From NCBI GenBank assembly GCA_021413825.1, contig JAIOPQ010000056.1, forward strand, positions 1 to 50,595: a stretch of DNA of 50,595 nucleotides. Direction: 5' to 3'. Of this stretch, positions 1 through 8,727 are shown in pieces. The notes beneath the pieces were generated by a model. It had not been told where the DNA came from, made no database searches, and saw only the letters and a program-made list of their open reading frames with translations. The DNA is from Spirochaetia bacterium (GTDB lineage: Bacteria > Spirochaetota > Leptospiria > Leptospirales > Leptonemataceae). The position numbers were made by a program, and so were the translations under genes. The first letter of the stretch is position 1. Each line of letters starts with the position of its first letter.

Positions 1-102
1 GAAGTCGGATCAGAAGTTAAGATTAGAAAATCGGGCAATGTGCAAACCATTTCGCGCGAATCGATCGTTGCAATCGAAGCTCTCGTCCCAATGGAAAATT
101 GA
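1..102 (+). CDS. 3' end of an unidentified gene (partial)
   Basis: An open frame enters from the left edge and stops at TGA (100-102), giving the last 33 residues, which end in ALVPMEN. The piece is short, charged and soluble-looking (VGSEVKIRKSGN, then SRESIVAIEALV). I recognise no family. It is followed at once by a terminator that serves the convergent creD gene. That it is coding is supported only by the open frame running off the window, so confidence is limited. Confidence 0.5.
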   Translation, partial: EVGSEVKIRKSGNVQTISRESIVAIEALVPMEN

Positions 103-110
103 TCTAGATT

Positions 111-140
111 AAAAAAAGTGGCGGCCCTTGCGGGCCGCCA
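111..140 (-). terminator. Intrinsic terminator of creD
   Basis: A perfect 9-bp stem (TGGCGGCCC / GGGCCGCCA, loop TTGC) spans 119-140. Seven A's at 111-117 become a U-tract after the stem when read on the minus strand. It sits 12 bp past the creD stop, in the right orientation to end creD transcription. On the plus strand no T-run follows the stem, so it is mainly a minus-strand terminator. Confidence 0.85.
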
Positions 141-152
141 AAACGCGGAGGG

Positions 153-1361
153 TCAGGTAGCTTTGATATCTCTAGCGTACCAGTCGATGTTGCGAGTTGC
201 ATACATCACGAGGGCCAGAATCACAAACAGTCCAATCGATCCAGCCAGTAGCGAATACATCTCAAGCTGCAGAATTACATACAAGAACGCATAAAGTCCT
301 GCAAGGATCGCAAGCAGGATGCCGCTTCGAATTTTTGACTTCAGAATCTTAAGCGTGTAAATTGCGATGAGCGCAATATCTGCAGTCGATGCAAGGACGT
401 ATGCTTTCCCAAATCCAATATGCTCTGCCATGGAAAGCAGAAGAAGGAAGAATAGACTCAGTGCAAGTCCTACAAAAAGGTATTGCACCGGGTGAATTTG
501 AAGCCCCGCGACCACCTCGAAGATGAAGAACGTTAGAAACGTAAGCGCGATGAAGAGCATTGAATACTTGACTGCCCTTTCTATCTGCGTATACAAATCT
601 ACGGGAACAAAGAAATCTACACCAAAGCTTTGCACGTCTTCGTCCGGTTTTAATGAAATTTCATATTCATTCTGATCGAGTTCTGGGCCCATCATGGAAG
701 GATCCTGCGACTGATAGCCCCAGGTAGCCTTGAATCCGTCTTTGTTAACGCTCCGTTCTGATGGCAGCATCGCTCCCGAAAAATTTGGATGCGGCCAGTT
801 AGAAGTCATAGTAACGTTTGTCTGATTTGCCACTGGAAGGAAATGCAGGCGCTGCGTCCCGAGCAGTCGGAATTTCATTTTGATTTCATGCTTGCCTGAT
901 TCCATTACCGGAACGAGCGCATGAATTTGGCGCTGCTTCTCGCTCTGCGCAAAATACAGTCCAGTCTCCCGGTCCAGCGTCGCTTCAGTAATGTCTGCCT
1001 CTCCGCGTCTCAGTCCACCGATCACTACCAGGGGCTTTGCCAAACTCCCGGGCAGATTGTAGGTAGCTTTGATCTCAATATCTGAAGAATAGAACGGAAC
1101 TTCAAATATCCCGCGATGCCTGACCTCGGCATTTACGCTTGCCCTAATATCCAGGGAAGTTGGAAAATACTTCTTACTTCCAAGGATAATCACCGGGCCT
1201 GCAAGTGCATGAGTGCTTCCCCAAATCATCCCAGATTTTTGAACTATCTCATCTCTGCGTTCTTTTCGCTCTTTGGTCAGTGAGCAAATCGTAATGGTTG
1301 GAATCAAAAGCAGCAGACTCAGTGTGCCAATGATTGCCAGTTTAATACTAAGTCGTAACAT
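153..1361 (-). CDS. creD: CreD-family inner-membrane protein
   Basis: This 402-aa membrane protein matches the CreD family (E. coli CreD is about 450 aa). It has an N-terminal membrane segment (about residues 7-27), a large periplasmic domain with the family-typical stretches WPHPNFSGAMLP and ATWGYQSQDP, and several C-terminal membrane helices (about 265-395). The ATG is preceded by a strong Shine-Dalgarno (AGGAGG, 5-nt spacing). In enterobacteria creD is the main target of the CreBC two-component system and affects envelope integrity and beta-lactam responses. The creB and creC genes lie about 1-3 kb away on the same strand, separated by a convergent gene. A cre-tag-like direct repeat lies 78-93 bp upstream of the start, so CreB control is likely. 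Confidence 0.88.
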   Translation of the reverse strand: MLRLSIKLAIIGTLSLLLLIPTITICSLTKERKERRDEIVQKSGMIWGSTHALAGPVIILGSKKYFPTSLDIRASVNAEVRHRGIFEVPFYSSDIEIKATYNLPGSLAKPLVVIGGLRRGEADITEATLDRETGLYFAQSEKQRQIHALVPVMESGKHEIKMKFRLLGTQRLHFLPVANQTNVTMTSNWPHPNFSGAMLPSERSVNKDGFKATWGYQSQDPSMMGPELDQNEYEISLKPDEDVQSFGVDFFVPVDLYTQIERAVKYSMLFIALTFLTFFIFEVVAGLQIHPVQYLFVGLALSLFFLLLLSMAEHIGFGKAYVLASTADIALIAIYTLKILKSKIRSGILLAILAGLYAFLYVILQLEMYSLLAGSIGLFVILALVMYATRNIDWYARDIKAT

Positions 1362-1438
1362 GGTACCCTCCTGTGCAAAGTGTTCGCTTTGCTGATTCTC
1401 AGGATCGCACCTGGATGCGTTGATTGTTTGTGCGCTGT

Positions 1439-1454
1439 GTGAGCTTTGTGTGAG
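1439..1454 (-). promoter_or_regulatory. cre-tag-like direct repeat upstream of creD
   Basis: Read on the minus strand this is CTCAC-N6-CTCAC. The E. coli CreB recognition sequence (cre tag) is TTCAC-N6-TTCAC, also a direct repeat with an 11-bp period. The element lies 78-93 bp upstream of the creD ATG in creD orientation. Both half-sites share the same single difference (C for T at the first base), which would fit a lineage-specific consensus. The sequence is seen directly; CreB binding is inferred. Confidence 0.5.
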
Positions 1455-1536
1455 GTCTGGAATTTTTTTGCTGCAAAAAATTCAGGCGGACGATGAATTT
1501 GGTTCGTCTAAGGATTTCCGCTCAAGAGCAGGCCAT

Positions 1537-2082
1537 ATGAAATTACCCGAATCAGCGCTTTATGTTTTATTATTCCTCCGGGCGTTGCCGATCTTAGCGC
1601 AAAATGAAATCAAGCAGATCGAATCGATTCGCAGTTTGTACCAGGATACAAATGCCAAAATTGCGCAGATGCAAAAAGATCCCTCTGTTGCATCCATCTA
1701 TTCGATCGAGTTGACCGTAAATCACGGAGAGGCTCAGTATCCAGCAATAGGCACCTTCAAAGAGGTTACGCGCTTCTATTATACATTTGGTGACCGCGAA
1801 AAGAATCCGTATCCGGATCGTTTGCTGAAAATAGAAGTTACCACAACTCGCGCAGCACGGCTAGAATCCGCGGAATTTCTTTTTGATGCAAATGGTGAGC
1901 TTGTCTTCTGTTTTGAAAAGCATGAGACTGAGATGCGATATTACTTTGCGCGCGGAAAAATCATTCGAATGCAACGCGAAAGTACAAGACTTAATCCAGC
2001 CGATGCTTCGGAAAGCAAATCAATTCAATCAGTACAGGCCAGGGCCAGGCGGCTTGTTGAGATATTCAAGCGAGCATTGTGA
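1537..2082 (+). CDS. Exported protein of unknown function
   Basis: This 181-aa protein begins with a clear signal peptide (hydrophobic ALYVLLFLRALPILA, then QNE as the likely mature start). The ATG at 1537 was chosen because it gives this signal peptide and has AGCAGG just upstream. Starts further upstream only add a Cys-rich stretch out of keeping with a leader. The mature part is mixed alpha/beta, with a YYTFGDREKNPYPDRLLKIEV stretch and a C-terminal basic helix. No family is recognised. The gene is convergent with creC (stops 3 bp apart) and runs opposite to the cre genes, so a Cre role is only a guess from position. Confidence 0.7.
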   Translation: MKLPESALYVLLFLRALPILAQNEIKQIESIRSLYQDTNAKIAQMQKDPSVASIYSIELTVNHGEAQYPAIGTFKEVTRFYYTFGDREKNPYPDRLLKIEVTTTRAARLESAEFLFDANGELVFCFEKHETEMRYYFARGKIIRMQRESTRLNPADASESKSIQSVQARARRLVEIFKRAL

Positions 2083-2085
2083 TCT

Positions 2086-3506
2086 TTATCGTGCAGGTAT
2101 CTCAAACACGGATACCGCGCCGACTTTCCCATTCGTAAGTTGCACGCTTCCGCCATGAAGCTCAGCAATCTCTTTAACAAAGCACAAGCCCAGCCCTGTA
2201 CTTTTACGCCCGGAGTCCGGGCGGGGCAGGGAATAGAATCGCTCAAAGATTCGCCCCAGAGCATATTCTGGAATTCCTGGGCCTTGATCAGCAATTGTGC
2301 ATATGAACTTATCGCCGGCGAGGGTGGCCGTGAGAGTGATTACGGAACCTTCTGGACTAAAGGCACTTGCATTTTCCAGGAGATTTACAAATGCAGATTC
2401 AATCAGGTATCGTTCTGCCTGAATCTGAATGGCCTGGTTACATAGAACTTCTATTCTCTGCGACTTTCTAGTGAAAAGACTTTGGCATCGTTCCACTGCT
2501 TCCTCGATCACAGAATGGGCGAATAACGTTTCTTTCCGGTCGATTGCACCTTTTCCTTCAATGCTCGACAGTTCAAGCAGGCGGCGGGCCAGATTCTCAA
2601 TTCGTTCGGTTTCTGAAACGATGTTTGCCAGGAATTGCTCCTTTTGTGCCGATTCCGGATTCTCGCGCAGGATTTCAGCGCCGGCTCGAATGGATGACAG
2701 CGGACTTTTGATCTCATGCGAAAGGGTCTTGATATATTGTTCCACATAATGCTTGCCGTCCAGTTCCTGACGCATTCTTTCAAACGCAGCACCCAGCTCG
2801 CCAATCTCTCCTCCACCTACATCGGGCTGTGAAACGCGTTTCCGTTTCTCAAGATCTGACACATACATTGTGAGAAGTCGAATAGGCCTGATTATCCAGA
2901 AGAAGGAGGAAGCAGCGAGTACAAGTACTGCAAGCCCCGCAAACCCTGCCGCTAATAGAAGTTTTCTTTGCGCTATTTCCACAAATGGCGCAATGCTGTC
3001 GCTAGGCTTAATTACAGTGATTACGCCAATGATTCGGCCGTTTTTGTAGACTGGCGCTGCAACGTATAGATGTCCGGTGGTTGGATCCTCTTTATTGACT
3101 CGCGTTGCGCGTACTCCGTACTTTCTATTCAGCGTGCGATTTACATCATTCCACTGCGAATAGTCCTGGCCCTCTGCTTTGCCTTCAGAATCGTAAATTA
3201 CAGTCCCCTTTGCGTCCGTTACGTAGGCTTTAACGTTTACGCGATGTTTTTTGATTTGATAGATGCGTGCAGTGAACTCACGTTTCCTGGCATCGTTCAT
3301 GACAAGCCTGAGTGAAGTTGTGTTTGGTACTGACGAAGCCTGCTGCTCCACCAGGGCTGCGAGTAAATGTGCCGTATCGTTCAGGGATTCTTCAAGAGCT
3401 TCAAGGTAACGTGGACGAATTTCATCCTCAACTAACCTGAACAGAAGGACGAATCCAACCGCAAAGACAAAAAAAAACTGAACACAAGTCTGGTTGTAAT
3501 TTTCAT
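2086..3506 (-). CDS. creC: CreC-type sensor histidine kinase, frameshifted at a T9 tract
   Basis: Inner-membrane sensor kinase of the CreBC pair. It has an N-terminal membrane helix, a periplasmic sensor domain (VNVKAYVTDAKGTVIYDSEG region), a second helix (LLLAAGFAGLAVLVLAASSF), a HAMP-like linker, the H-box TLSHEIKSPL, N-box NLLENASAFSP, and G-boxes DQGPGIP and STGLGL. The natural ATG (3506-3504) overlaps the creB stop as ATGA and reads MKITTRLVFSFF. That matches the amphipathic start of CreC proteins, but after nine T's (3477-3469) it leaves the kinase frame. Ten T's would restore a 473-aa protein. The open kinase frame itself has no ATG at its 5' end, only a TTG inside creB. It may be a real frameshift, phase variation, slippage or a sequencing error. 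Confidence 0.85.
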
Positions 3507-4168
3507 AAGTCCTCTTTGAGCGAGTATCCCAGGCCGCGACGAGTTTGCACTGGATCAAGGTCCGGTCTAATTTCTTTTAGTTTAGAACGAAGATTCTTAA
3601 CATGAGTATCGACCGCGCGATCGAAACTTTCTTCGGGCTCTTCCCAGACCAGGTCCATGATTTTCTCACGCGAAAAAACCCAGCCAGGTCGCTTGATCAA
3701 AAGTAGCAGGATTCTGTATTCATAGCGCGAAAGTGCTAGAGCCTGTCCAAAGAATTTGATTGTTGTGCGTTCTTCATCTACCTCAAATGCCTTCTGCTTG
3801 TCTGTCTGCCCTTGCGACGTGCGGCGCAATATTGCTCTTGCGCGCGCTGAGACTTCTCGAGGAGAGAATGGTTTTACGACATAGTCATCGGCGCCCAGTT
3901 CAAGTCCAACGATACGGTCTACTTCTTCACTCCTGGCCGTGAGCATGAGCACAGGAATTTTGCTGTGCGCGCGAACCTCGCGCAGAAAATCAAATCCGTT
4001 CCTGTCCGGTAAACCAACATCAAGAATCATCAAATCAAAATCTGTTCCAAGCAGTGATCCGGCTTCCGTTGCTGTGGTTACATGATTGGTTTGAAAGCCC
4101 TCCGTCCTCAGAGCAAACACGAGCGCCTCTGCAATGGCCGGTTCATCTTCTACAATCAATACACGCAT
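3503..4168 (-). CDS. creB: CreB-type response regulator (OmpR/PhoB class)
   Basis: A 221-aa cytoplasmic DNA-binding response regulator. The receiver domain (residues 1-120) shows the acidic pocket (VEDE), the phospho-acceptor Asp in LMILDVGLPD, the switch residue in MLTARS, and Lys in VVKPFSP. The C-terminal winged helix (about 130-221) ends with the RRGLGYSLK motif of OmpR-class regulators. The ATG at 4168 overlaps the stop of the upstream gene (TGATG), and its own stop overlaps the creC ATG (ATGA), so all three are translationally coupled. The probable target is creD through the repeat at 1439-1454. The creB name rests on company with creC and creD; the domain family is certain. Confidence 0.88.
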   Translation of the reverse strand: MRVLIVEDEPAIAEALVFALRTEGFQTNHVTTATEAGSLLGTDFDLMILDVGLPDRNGFDFLREVRAHSKIPVLMLTARSEEVDRIVGLELGADDYVVKPFSPREVSARARAILRRTSQGQTDKQKAFEVDEERTTIKFFGQALALSRYEYRILLLLIKRPGWVFSREKIMDLVWEEPEESFDRAVDTHVKNLRSKLKEIRPDLDPVQTRRGLGYSLKEDL

Positions 4169-5709
4169 CACGGAAGTCCAATGACAGGTAGCTGAATTGG
4201 ATGCTCAATGAACAGTTCGTATAAAAGCTCCGTTTTTTGCGTGCTCTTTAGATCCAGTTCCCATTCCAGCTTGTTCTGATCCTTTATCTGGCCTGGGTCT
4301 GAACTCTCAACCTTGACTTTGATTTGCTGGTGCGCTGAGACAGGAATTTGTTCGCGCACAAGTATTCTGGCCAGGGAGGGCAGAAGATTCTCAACGGTAA
4401 TGGAATATTTCCAGCGTAACGTACGATTGTCTCCCAGGAATTTCTTATCCACTTCATGATGCTTGAGGTCGCGCGTTACACGCAGGCGATTTTCCACACC
4501 AAGATAGATCTCACGATCTTCCTGCGGAGCTGTCTGTGGGATCCACGATTGTCCAATATAGTCGTCTGAAAAGAACAGTTGGCATTCGCCTGCAAGCAGC
4601 ATCAGATCCGAATCATTTCTAAATTTAGCCCGTCTGAAAACTGAATCGGCCAGTTTTGGAGCGGTCACATAATCAAGGTTATGCGAAAGATCCTTAACTG
4701 CGATTGTGGCTTTGCGAGGTTCATTGTTTCCTGGAATTGTGGCGCGTCCAGCTAGCTTATAGGTTACAGCTGCGCCTTCGGCAGATACCGTGGAGGGTGC
4801 CATCGTTGCTGCTAGAAACTCTGGAGATTCGTCACTTTCCTCTGCCTCCATGGCTGCCCCTCGCGCCTGCATCATGGCTGGTGCAGGCGATGGATACGAC
4901 GGGGGAACCGGTCTGGCTTCCTGCAAGAACCAGGGAGAGAATTCCGGCACAGTTGTAGAAAGCGATGCCTGGGCCGTGGAAAGTGTAAGTTCAACGTCGT
5001 TCCAGTCCTCACCATGGTGGCGAATCTCAGCCAGGTAGTGGATTGTGAGTTTTTTGTCGAAACGAATATCGTATAACGGATTCCAGGATGCGCCACCACG
5101 AATATAGGTCAGGTCCAGCTCGCATTTGCCGCCTTCGCTCGACTCAATCTGGATTATGCAGTCTATTTGCTCGCGCGATTGTTGTCCGCGAAGGGAATTC
5201 AAATCTCCCTGCAGTTTCTGCAATTCACGTTCAAGTTTGCGCTTCTCCTGGGATTTTTCAATTGTAGTGCGGGCAACGGAGCGCGCGGTCTCATCAACGA
5301 ATGCGAAGAGTTCTCTATTCTTTTCGATTGAAAGAGTCCCCGTCGCATAGCCGCGTGCCATACTCTTACTCTGCTCCAGGATGCCGTTTGCGTGGCTTGC
5401 CTTTTCCAGCTCGATTCGAATTTCATGTTCAATGAGTGTTAACTGATCCTGGATCCGTTCAATCTTAGTTTCAAGTTCTTGCACCGCTTGATAAGGGGTT
5501 TCATTGAATCTGACGTGAGCGGTTTCCAGTGACAGAATTCTAGCAGGTCCGCGCAGGCTGGCGCGAATGGATTTCTCGTCGATCTGGCCGGGCAGTCCAG
5601 TTACACGAACACTTGTTATTCCAGATTGAGTTTCAAAATTTCCAGAGCGCAATATTCTTGCGCGATCACTATAAACTGTAACCGCCTGGATTCTGGTTTG
5701 AACGTTCAT
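4168..5709 (-). CDS. MuiA-type DUF4139 protein
   Basis: A 513-aa protein with an N-terminal DUF4140 domain (residues 1-110, VTVYSDRARILRSG opening), a long coiled coil (about 75-180, rich in E/K/Q), and a C-terminal DUF4139 domain (about 195-510) containing YIRGGASWNPLYDIR and WSYSITVENLL-like beta strands. These are called mucoidy inhibitor MuiA family proteins; their biochemical role is not established. A low-complexity stretch rich in P/A/E/S (about 265-305) interrupts the C-terminal domain. The gene sits 3 bp after nadE and overlaps creB, placing it in the same transcript as the two-component system. An envelope-related role fits the Cre setting but is inferred. Confidence 0.82.
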   Translation of the reverse strand: MNVQTRIQAVTVYSDRARILRSGNFETQSGITSVRVTGLPGQIDEKSIRASLRGPARILSLETAHVRFNETPYQAVQELETKIERIQDQLTLIEHEIRIELEKASHANGILEQSKSMARGYATGTLSIEKNRELFAFVDETARSVARTTIEKSQEKRKLERELQKLQGDLNSLRGQQSREQIDCIIQIESSEGGKCELDLTYIRGGASWNPLYDIRFDKKLTIHYLAEIRHHGEDWNDVELTLSTAQASLSTTVPEFSPWFLQEARPVPPSYPSPAPAMMQARGAAMEAEESDESPEFLAATMAPSTVSAEGAAVTYKLAGRATIPGNNEPRKATIAVKDLSHNLDYVTAPKLADSVFRRAKFRNDSDLMLLAGECQLFFSDDYIGQSWIPQTAPQEDREIYLGVENRLRVTRDLKHHEVDKKFLGDNRTLRWKYSITVENLLPSLARILVREQIPVSAHQQIKVKVESSDPGQIKDQNKLEWELDLKSTQKTELLYELFIEHPIQLPVIGLP

Positions 5710-5712
5710 GGG

Positions 5713-7755
5713 TCAATCTCCTGCGCTGTCCAGTTCCTCGAGTTCGGCGGCAAAGCCCCCGCTTAAGATTGGAAACCGACACCAGGTTCTGGGATCAACG
5801 TTTCTGTCGTCTAGATGAAATGAGGGGGCCATTCGCTCGCGCTTCCATTGATTCTGCGCCCACAATCTGAAGAATCGAGCAATGCTCTTTTTTAGAAACA
5901 GCCTCTCCCAGTTTCCGGACAGGCTTCTGTAGATTTCAAGCGGTGAACGTTTATCGCGAATCGCAAGCGCTTCAATCTGATTTAAGAGTTCGTATGGCAT
6001 CAGGTCACTTTCGTCTGTTTGTCCCGGCCGTAGCTCAGCCGTAGGCTCTTGATTGTTAATAAAAGAAAGAGAGGCTAGTTTTCCGCCGACTGCGTCACCG
6101 TCTTTCTCCATCCAGCGCAACCACTTGCGCAAATAGTCCTTATCAATTCCAGCTATTGGAGCAATGCCGCCTGACGTATCACCATCCATTGTGCAATAGC
6201 CTACGCTGCCTTCGCTGCGGTTGCTCGTGGCAATGAGCAGGCTTCCAGTTGTGTTTGCAAGCAGCCAGACCATCGGTGAACGTACGCGAGCCTGGATATT
6301 CTGAAGGCTGAGGTCGTCTGTTTCCCAGGCAAGGGTTCTTTCCAGAATCGACTCTGCGCGGCCAATGTACCCGCCAACGAGATCTTCAACAGAGACTACA
6401 TGGTGATCTGCACCCAGTTCTGCCGCAACTTTCTGGGCGGCGATTTCTGTAATGCTTCCGCTTTGTTTTGTGCCCTGATAGAGAGTGTGAAGCAGTTTCT
6501 TGCAGATGATTCGTGTGATTGCAGCCGGGTCGCTCGAATTTGAAACATCGGCTTCAAGTTCTGAAATGAGTTTTTCAAGACCTAGTTTTATCAGTGCTAC
6601 TTTCCATCCAAGTTCCCGTATCGCAAATAGGAACATGCGCTGAACGAGCACTGCACATGCAGCAGAATCGGCGCCGCCTGAGAGAGAAATTACATACCCT
6701 CGCGAGTGGGACTTTCGCAGATAATCAAACAGACCCAGGGCCACAGCACGCAGGAATTCCTCTTCTTTACTAAGGTTTTCTGGTTTTCCAGTTTCCGCTG
6801 CATGGATCTGCAACGAGTTTTTTGAAGCAGAACGATCGATTGAGCGATCGATTGAAAGATCGAGAATTTGACAGAGTGATTGTCCGCTCTGTTCCTTCAG
6901 GGAATACAATCTGCTTCTAGCAGTACGAACCGAACTTAAATCGAGATCCACCGTATGTGCATGAAAATCTTCATACGAAAAGCGCCTACCTTCGTAGAGC
7001 AATCCAGAAGGGGATGCAACGATTGCGCAACCGTCGTATATGGCGCGGCCCGCTTCATTTCCAACCAGGTTAATCATGGCATAGATGCAGCCAAAACTCC
7101 TGGCAGAATCCAGGGCGATTGTGCGCCTGACGTCTTGCTTTGCGAATGCGAAATGAGAAGCAGAAGGACAGAGAATGATATCCGGTGATGCGTCTGCGTA
7201 ATGATCTGCTGGCCTGTTTGGAACCCAGCAGTCTTCGCAGATTTCAAATGCGATTCGCACACCGCCTAAATCAGCTACAAGAGGACCAATCGGAACAATT
7301 TCCGTTTCTGAAATTCGAATGGTCTGAGGAGCCAGACGCCATGCAGTGAACCACCTTTGCTCGTAATGAATTCCATCGCCTGCAAGGTTCTGTTTGGGAA
7401 CAATCCCAATCACCTTACCCTTTTGAATCAGTCCCAGACAATTATAGATTCGCTCATTGAAACGGACAGGAAGCCCAACAAGGATCAGAGATTCCGGCAG
7501 AATATTGGCAGAAGCAGTTGCAATCGATCGAGTGCGTTCCAGGGCCCGCGCAGCCACGTCTTCTCCATAGAATGCATCTTCACAGCCATAGCCGGTTACA
7601 GCAAGCTCCGGGAAAAGTACTATCTCCGGTGCCGATGCTTTTAATGCTTCAAGCGCTGCAATGATTCGCGCTGAGTTTCCATTCCAGTCAAGGGGTGTCT
7701 GGTTCAGAGCAACTGCAGAGAAGCGAATAACGTCAGGTTTTTGCGGCGCAGGCAT
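5713..7755 (-). CDS. nadE: Glutamine-dependent NAD+ synthetase
   Basis: A 680-aa two-domain enzyme that makes NAD+ from deamido-NAD+, ATP and glutamine. The N-terminal nitrilase-type glutaminase (1-290) shows the Glu-Lys-Cys triad ([23 protein letters not shown]). The C-terminal synthetase domain (about 335-680) has the P-loop [13 protein letters not shown] and the [19 protein letters not shown] stretch. A linker of about 35 residues holds a short repeat (SIDRSIDRS) made by near-identical atcgatt units at 6830-6870. The length is usual for this bacterial fused type. The start overlaps the end of purQ by 23 bp, so the gene is probably transcribed with purS and purQ. Confidence 0.95.
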   Translation of the reverse strand: MPAPQKPDVIRFSAVALNQTPLDWNGNSARIIAALEALKASAPEIVLFPELAVTGYGCEDAFYGEDVAARALERTRSIATASANILPESLILVGLPVRFNERIYNCLGLIQKGKVIGIVPKQNLAGDGIHYEQRWFTAWRLAPQTIRISETEIVPIGPLVADLGGVRIAFEICEDCWVPNRPADHYADASPDIILCPSASHFAFAKQDVRRTIALDSARSFGCIYAMINLVGNEAGRAIYDGCAIVASPSGLLYEGRRFSYEDFHAHTVDLDLSSVRTARSRLYSLKEQSGQSLCQILDLSIDRSIDRSASKNSLQIHAAETGKPENLSKEEEFLRAVALGLFDYLRKSHSRGYVISLSGGADSAACAVLVQRMFLFAIRELGWKVALIKLGLEKLISELEADVSNSSDPAAITRIICKKLLHTLYQGTKQSGSITEIAAQKVAAELGADHHVVSVEDLVGGYIGRAESILERTLAWETDDLSLQNIQARVRSPMVWLLANTTGSLLIATSNRSEGSVGYCTMDGDTSGGIAPIAGIDKDYLRKWLRWMEKDGDAVGGKLASLSFINNQEPTAELRPGQTDESDLMPYELLNQIEALAIRDKRSPLEIYRSLSGNWERLFLKKSIARFFRLWAQNQWKRERMAPSFHLDDRNVDPRTWCRFPILSGGFAAELEELDSAGD

Positions 7756-8401
7756 TCAGAATCGACTCCATAATCTTTCTGCCATCGGTGCCGCCAGTTG
7801 CTGGATCGACAGCCCGTTCAGGATGCGGCATCATGCCGAGCACATTACCTTTTTGATTTACAACGCCCGCAATGTTGTTGAGCGAGCCGTTGACGTTTTC
7901 TGTATACTTAAATGCAATCTGGTGATTGTCTTCCAGGGATTTGATTGTATCTGAATCAGCGCGAAAGTTGCCTTCACCGTGTGAAACTGGGATCGTGAGC
8001 ACAGCGGTTGAATCCAGGCTTGATGTGAACGTGGTCTTTAATGGAAGAAGCTGCACGTCTTTAGCAATGTGTTTTAGGGTGATATTCCGGATTAAAGCAC
8101 CGGGTAGCATTCCGGCCTCACACAGGATTTGAAATCCATTGCAGATTCCAATTACGGTTCCGCCCCGGTTTGCATGCTCTTGAACTGATTTCATCGCTGG
8201 AGCAAAGCGGGCAATGGCGCCCGTGCGCAAATAGTCGCCGTAGGAAAACCCACCAGGAATTACAAGCAGGTCAAACGATTCAGTGATCAGATCTGCATGC
8301 CAGAGCATCTTTGTTTCGATTGAAAAAAAATCACGGAGCACATTGTACATGTCCCGATCACAATTGGATCCAGGAAAGGTAACAACGCCGGCTTTCATCA
8401 T
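7733..8401 (-). CDS. purQ: FGAM synthase glutaminase subunit PurQ
   Basis: A 222-aa class I glutamine amidotransferase that supplies ammonia to PurL in step four of purine synthesis. The N-terminal FPGSNCD motif, [11 protein letters not shown], the nucleophile Cys in [15 protein letters not shown] and the His/Glu pair in MPHPERA are all present. Two adjacent ATGs (8401 and 8398) both overlap the purS stop; either gives a normal PurQ start ([10 protein letters not shown]). The small PurQ size and the adjacent PurS show the three-subunit PurSQL type. purL is not in this window. Confidence 0.96.
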   Translation of the reverse strand: MMKAGVVTFPGSNCDRDMYNVLRDFFSIETKMLWHADLITESFDLLVIPGGFSYGDYLRTGAIARFAPAMKSVQEHANRGGTVIGICNGFQILCEAGMLPGALIRNITLKHIAKDVQLLPLKTTFTSSLDSTAVLTIPVSHGEGNFRADSDTIKSLEDNHQIAFKYTENVNGSLNNIAGVVNQKGNVLGMMPHPERAVDPATGGTDGRKIMESILNACAAKT

Positions 8402-8649
8402 GCCTTTTGCTCCAGCTCAATTTCGTACGATTCCATGACTGAATTTACGAGTAGACTTTCGCACATTTTGCGCGCATCTGATTCAGCTTTGCTTTTGTCT
8501 GAGGTATCAATCCACAGCTCAATAAACTTGCCCATGCGCACATCCTGTGCTGTTTGAAATCCAAGGTCATGCACAGCCTTCAGTATAGCCAGACCCTGCG
8601 GGTCTTGAATGGACTGTTTGAGACGAATTGCAATCTTTGCGAGGTACAC
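8398..8649 (-). CDS. purS: FGAM synthase subunit PurS
   Basis: An 83-aa protein of the PurS family, the small subunit that joins PurQ and PurL. The pattern [17 protein letters not shown], then the [13 protein letters not shown] helix and [11 protein letters not shown] strand, is characteristic, and the length is typical. It is first in the minus-strand operon, and its stop overlaps the purQ start. The promoter should lie in the 78-bp gap to the divergent MBL gene, where a palindrome sits. Confidence 0.93.
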   Translation of the reverse strand: MYLAKIAIRLKQSIQDPQGLAILKAVHDLGFQTAQDVRMGKFIELWIDTSDKSKAESDARKMCESLLVNSVMESYEIELEQKA

Positions 8650-8700
8650 GATGCAAAGATTCTGCAGTCGGGTCTTTCCGAAACCAAAAAAATGAGATTT

Positions 8701-8715
8701 GCAAACCCGGTTTGC
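8701..8715. promoter_or_regulatory. Palindromic operator-like site
   Basis: GCAAACC-C-GGTTTGC is a perfect 7-bp inverted repeat around a single base, inside the 78-bp gap between divergent purS and the MBL hydrolase gene. Its size and symmetry fit a dimeric repressor site that could serve either promoter. A PurR-type function is conceivable given purS, but no known consensus is matched with confidence. Confidence 0.4.
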
Positions 8716-8727
8716 CCGGGATTCTAG

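Noticed and set aside
1420-1536. Upstream start (ATG 1420) for the exported protein gene
   Set aside because: It would put a Cys-rich stretch before the signal peptide and would cover the cre-tag-like repeat; ATG 1537 has a better leader and ribosome-binding site.
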